Assembly: GCA_963784195.1 (NCBI GenBank)
Contig: CAWARA010000031.1
Span: forward strand, 186,001 to 250,000
DNA: 64,000 nucleotides
Source of the DNA: CAVQAH01 sp963784195
Lineage (GTDB): Bacteria; Acidobacteriota; Vicinamibacteria; Vicinamibacterales; 2-12-FULL-66-21
Reading direction: 5' to 3'
Part shown: positions 61,011 to 64,000 of the stretch, piece after piece
Layout of the letters: each line of letters begins with the position of its first letter
How positions within the stretch are numbered: the stretch's first letter is position 1
Program-made: the position numbers and the translations under genes
The notes under the pieces: generated by a model
What the model saw: only the letters and a program-made list of their open reading frames with translations
Database searches by the model: none
What the model was told of the DNA's origin: nothing

Positions 61011-61081
61011 GCGAAGCCGTTCATTATAACGTGTCCGCCGTAGCGTCCGCGAAGGCGGAGCTGGTAGTGCGATAATGTGGC

Positions 61082-63220
61082 GTGCCAACGACTCAGCCGC
61101 GGCGCTCGCATTTGCGCGTGGTCCTCTTCTCGGGTGGAAGAGGATCGGGCGCGCTGAGCTCGCAGCTCGTTGCCAATCCGCAGATCGCGCTGACCATCGC
61201 GATCAACGGGTACGACGATGGCGCGTCGACGGGAGAAGTGCGGCGGTTCCTCGGCGACTGCCTCGGGCCGTCGGATTTCCGGAAGAACGCCTCACGGCTC
61301 GCGCGCGCGCTCGGCACCGCTCCTGTCGCGCTCATCGACCTGCTCGATCTCCGGCTGGACGACGATCTGAACGACCGCGCGACCGCATCGAAGCTGACCG
61401 CAGCCGTGGCCGGTGAACAGCCGTTCGACCCCCGGCTCGGCAAGGCAGTCGGCTTCGCCACATCGCTGTCGCAAGCCGTACGCTCTGCTGTGGCCGTTCG
61501 ACTGCAGCGGTTCGCCCAGGAACTGGCGGCCAGCCGTGCGCCGTTCAACTTTGCCGATTGCAGCGTCGGCAACCTGGTGTTCGCAGGCGGGTTCCTGCTG
61601 GCCGATCGCCAGTTCAATCCAGCCGTCGACGACTACGTGGGCCTGCTGGGCCTGCCCGCAGGCATCATCGAGAACGTCACCGACGGTGTCAACGCGCACC
61701 TGGTCGCCATCGATGCCGACGGAAAGCTGCTCGGCAGCGAAGAGGACATCGTCGATGCCAACCGGCGCAATCGCATCGATGATATCTACCTGCTGAATCG
61801 CCGGCTGACACCGCAGGATACGGAGGAGTTCGGCCGTCTGGCGCGCGCGGATCTGGCGCGTGCGCTCGACCAGCGGACCGCAGGCGTTCGCCTGAACCCG
61901 CGTTTGGCGACGGCGATCGAGGAGGCCGATCTCGTCATCTACGCGCCTGGCACTCAGCACTCCAGCCTGTTTCCTTCGTACCTCACGACGGGTCTGAGCG
62001 AAGCGCTGGCGAGAAACCTGACGGCCGTCAAGCTGCTGATCACCAACATTCAGGCCGACGCGGAGATCACCGGCAGCAGCGCCGTCGACATCATCGACCG
62101 CGCCGTGTTCTATCTCAAGGAGAAGGGCGCGCTCGCGTCGATCGCGACGCCGTGTCTGATCACCCACTATCTGGTCAACGATCCGCAGGGGACAGCGAAC
62201 GAGACGCCCTACGTGCCGCTTGGAACGCTCGAGTCGCTCGAAGATCCGCGTCTCGTGCGGGTGGCCAACTACGAAGAGGGCATGACAGGCCGGCATGACG
62301 CGACCAAGATCCTCGGCCCCTTCGTCGAGTCATTCCTGGCGCGCTGGAACGTCACGAAGAAGGTTGCGATTTATCTGTACGACGCGGACACGACCACCAA
62401 GGTCGTGCAGAGCATTCTCGAGATGCTGCGCGCCGGCATCCGCGACCTGCCGCTCGACCTGACGATCCTCCACGACGGTCCGGCGGATCTCGATCCGCGC
62501 TTCGTGGGCGACCTTGGATGCGCTGTGCGCCGCCTGGAAGGCAACGAGGTCGAACGCGACACGGCGCTCCGCCGGGCCCTGGAGCAGCAGGCCTTCGACT
62601 ACGTGATGCTCTTCGAGTCGTCGGGCATGTACAACGGCGAGGATGCGGCCAACCTTGCGTCACATCTGACGTCGGGGCGGCTCGACGCGATCTGGGGCAG
62701 CCGCCGGCTGTCGGTTCGCGACATTCAGGCGTCGTATCGGCTGCGCTATCGCCATCGCGCCCTGCTGGGGGCCGTCAGTTATGCCGGCAGCCACGTGCTG
62801 AGCCTGTTGTATCTCGCCCTGTATGGCAGATACGTGTCGGATACCTTGTCGGCCGCGCGCGCGGTGCGTGTAGGCGATGCGCTGCGTGTGCCTGTTCCGC
62901 TCACCGACAAGCTGGCGAATCAGCATCTCCTGTCGCTGTTGCTGCGCAGGAAGGCCGAGATGTTCGAGGTGCCGGTGCAGTTCTTCGCGATCTCTCCGGA
63001 TCAGGTGCGCCGCACGAGCGCATGGGATGGCCTCCGCGCTATCGGTGCGGTACTCGAAGGACGCGTGCAGCGGATGGATGGGGCGCCGGGTGGGCGTGCT
63101 CCAAATAACCCCTTTGCTGATTCGGGCACGCCCGACCTTAAGGTCGGGCCTACAGGTGTCTCCTCGCCGGCGGTCGGGCAGCGGGTCGAAACGACGCGGG
63201 TCGGACCGCAGGGGAGCTGA
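61082..63220 (+). CDS. CofD/YvcK-like domain fused to a glycosyltransferase-like domain
   Basis: 712 residues from a GTG. Residues 1-420 follow the CofD/YvcK (UPF0052) fold: LRVVLFSGGRGSGALSSQLV, TIAINGYDDGASTGEVRRFL, GPSDFRKNASRLARAL, NFADCSVGNLVFAGGFLLAD and EADLVIYAPGTQHSSLFPSY. In relatives this fold binds UDP-GlcNAc (YvcK) or transfers phospholactate (CofD). From about 430, VAIYLYDADTTTKVVQSILE, FDYVMLFESSGMYNGEDAAN, LDAIWGSRRLSVRDIQASYR and SDTLSAARAVRV resemble a DPM1-type GT2 domain with an altered DxD region. The C-terminus includes a REP-encoded GTPDLKVGPT. A nucleotidyltransferase follows 5 bp downstream. Confidence 0.8.
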   Translation: MPTTQPRRSHLRVVLFSGGRGSGALSSQLVANPQIALTIAINGYDDGASTGEVRRFLGDCLGPSDFRKNASRLARALGTAPVALIDLLDLRLDDDLNDRATASKLTAAVAGEQPFDPRLGKAVGFATSLSQAVRSAVAVRLQRFAQELAASRAPFNFADCSVGNLVFAGGFLLADRQFNPAVDDYVGLLGLPAGIIENVTDGVNAHLVAIDADGKLLGSEEDIVDANRRNRIDDIYLLNRRLTPQDTEEFGRLARADLARALDQRTAGVRLNPRLATAIEEADLVIYAPGTQHSSLFPSYLTTGLSEALARNLTAVKLLITNIQADAEITGSSAVDIIDRAVFYLKEKGALASIATPCLITHYLVNDPQGTANETPYVPLGTLESLEDPRLVRVANYEEGMTGRHDATKILGPFVESFLARWNVTKKVAIYLYDADTTTKVVQSILEMLRAGIRDLPLDLTILHDGPADLDPRFVGDLGCAVRRLEGNEVERDTALRRALEQQAFDYVMLFESSGMYNGEDAANLASHLTSGRLDAIWGSRRLSVRDIQASYRLRYRHRALLGAVSYAGSHVLSLLYLALYGRYVSDTLSAARAVRVGDALRVPVPLTDKLANQHLLSLLLRRKAEMFEVPVQFFAISPDQVRRTSAWDGLRAIGAVLEGRVQRMDGAPGGRAPNNPFADSGTPDLKVGPTGVSSPAVGQRVETTRVGPQGS
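63125..63157. repeat. REP-like palindrome, copy 3
   Basis: CCCGACCTTAAGGTCGGG at 63131-63148 is identical to copy 2 and lies in frame inside the 3' end of the CofD-like fusion gene, where it encodes GTPDLKVGPTG. Confidence 0.9.
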
Positions 63221-63225
63221 CGCGG

Positions 63226-63975
63226 TTGGAGCGTCTTCTCATCGTGCCGGCGGCGGGCACCGGCTCGCGGCTGAAATCGACACTTCCCAAGCTGCTCGTT
63301 CCGGTTGCCGGCAGGGCCATGATCGATCACGTGCTCGCGCTGTATGCCGGCATTGCGACGCGGGCCGCGATCGTCGTCCAGCCTTCCGCGCTGGCGAGTG
63401 TCCGGCAGCACCTCGAAACAGCGCCGATGCCGGTGGAGTTGTTCGTCCAGCCGGCACCCACCGGCATGCTCGACGCGATCCAGCTCGCGCGGCCGGCTGT
63501 CGAACGCGTTCGGCCGCGACGGGTGTGGATCACCTGGTGCGACCAGATTGCGCTGCATCCGGCGACGATCGCCGCACTCGCGCGGGCTGATGATGCAGTT
63601 CCGGATCCGCCGCTCGCATTACCGACATGCCGGCGATCCGATCCCTACGTGCACCTCGATCGCGACGGCGATCGGATCACCCGGGTGCGTCATCGCCGCG
63701 AGGGCGACCAGATGCCTGACATCGGCGAGACGGACGCGGGCCTTTTCGATCTGTCTCTTGGTGCGTACCTCCACGACCTGCCGTCGTACGCCGCGTCCCC
63801 GGAGATCGGGGCAAAGACCGGCGAGCGCAATTTCGTCCCCTTCGTATCCTGGATGTCGGCCCGTGGCCCCGTCGTCACGGTCGCCTGTTCGAGCCCCGAG
63901 GAAGCGGTCGGCGTGAACACGCCTGACGAGCTGGAGCGGATCGAGGCGCATCTGCGCGCCCGTGCGTCGCGCTGA
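63226..63975 (+). CDS. GlmU-type sugar nucleotidyltransferase
   Basis: 249 residues from a TTG at 63226. The NTP-transferase signature LLIVPAAGTGSRLKSTLPKL is followed by LVPVAGRAMIDHVLALY, ELFVQPAPTGMLDAIQLARP, and VWITWCDQIALHPATIAALA, where WCDQ aligns with the metal-binding GD(Q/M) motif. The fold activates sugar 1-phosphates as nucleotide sugars in the cytoplasm. Coming directly after the CofD-glycosyltransferase fusion and before a probable glycosyltransferase, it suggests a glycan assembly pathway. Substrate unknown. Confidence 0.87.
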   Translation: MERLLIVPAAGTGSRLKSTLPKLLVPVAGRAMIDHVLALYAGIATRAAIVVQPSALASVRQHLETAPMPVELFVQPAPTGMLDAIQLARPAVERVRPRRVWITWCDQIALHPATIAALARADDAVPDPPLALPTCRRSDPYVHLDRDGDRITRVRHRREGDQMPDIGETDAGLFDLSLGAYLHDLPSYAASPEIGAKTGERNFVPFVSWMSARGPVVTVACSSPEEAVGVNTPDELERIEAHLRARASR

Positions 63976-64000
63976 TGGGCCGTCGAACGCTGTCGATCGT
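63975..64000 (+). CDS. Start of next gene, possibly a glycosyltransferase (cut by window edge)
   Basis: An ATG at 63975 overlaps the stop of the nucleotidyltransferase (TGATG). Only MGRRTLSIV is visible, which resembles the first strand of a GT2 enzyme but is too short to assign. Confidence 0.4.

Noticed and set aside
61292..62296. Long minus-strand frame opposite the CofD-like fusion
   Set aside because: Antisense to a gene with clear motifs; it has no recognisable domain.

Overview
The window is GC-rich, densely packed bacterial chromosome. Several features point to Acidobacteriota, most likely class Vicinamibacteria. It holds two very long MacB/FtsX-type permeases of the kind first described as acidobacterial duplicated orphan permeases, several ABC-2 exporters, a citryl-CoA lyase-like protein, and many short palindromic and tandem repeats between genes. 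The taxonomic placement is inference; no 16S gene is present.

Layout. 0-6 kb: citryl-CoA lyase (partial), uracil phosphoribosyltransferase, an exported nucleoside-deaminase-type amidohydrolase, a frameshifted hpt, and rpiB and deoC that both carry N-terminal extensions resembling those of bacterial microcompartment cargo; then an MscS channel. 6-14 kb: a minus-strand run reading adaptor, ABC ATPase, large permease, sigma-54 activator, NtrY-like kinase, then tryptophan dioxygenase. 14-29 kb: MarR regulator, SRPBCC protein, ClpP-like protease, hybrid kinase, glycogen debranching enzyme, RsgA, an ABC-2 exporter, a nitrilase-family protein, a LytS/LytTR pair, a methyltransferase and tRNA-Phe. 29-37 kb: FtsB-like protein, second ABC-2 exporter, recA with a promoter/operator, YdjM-like membrane protein, 3-hydroxybutyryl-CoA dehydrogenase, thiolase, DUF721/DciA and Maf.

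37-45 kb is a cytochrome c maturation (System I) locus: ccmE (CxxxY variant), a ccmF-ccmH fusion, a CcmI-like zinc-ribbon protein, a large periplasmic protein, ccmA, ccmB, ccmC and a ccmD-like gene. 45-53 kb: orphan large permease, phosphoesterase, aroK-aroA, an RsbW-type kinase, an inositol-phosphatase-like enzyme and an outer-membrane barrel. 53-64 kb is an envelope and glycan region: membrane glycosyltransferase, DedA/VTT protein, GT2, lipoproteins, SGNH hydrolase, methyltransferase, a CofD/YvcK-like domain fused to a glycosyltransferase-like domain, a sugar nucleotidyltransferase and the start of another gene.

Three intergenic repeat families stand out. (1) Arrays with period 7 but a different heptamer at each site, often folded into two opposed arms. 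(2) An 18-bp palindrome found three times. (3) A roughly 322-bp multi-hairpin element found twice in full and once shortened; the two full copies differ by compensatory changes in a 32-bp stem. About ten single-base frameshifts, at least half of them at short G or C runs, interrupt otherwise conserved genes and look more like sequence error than gene decay.
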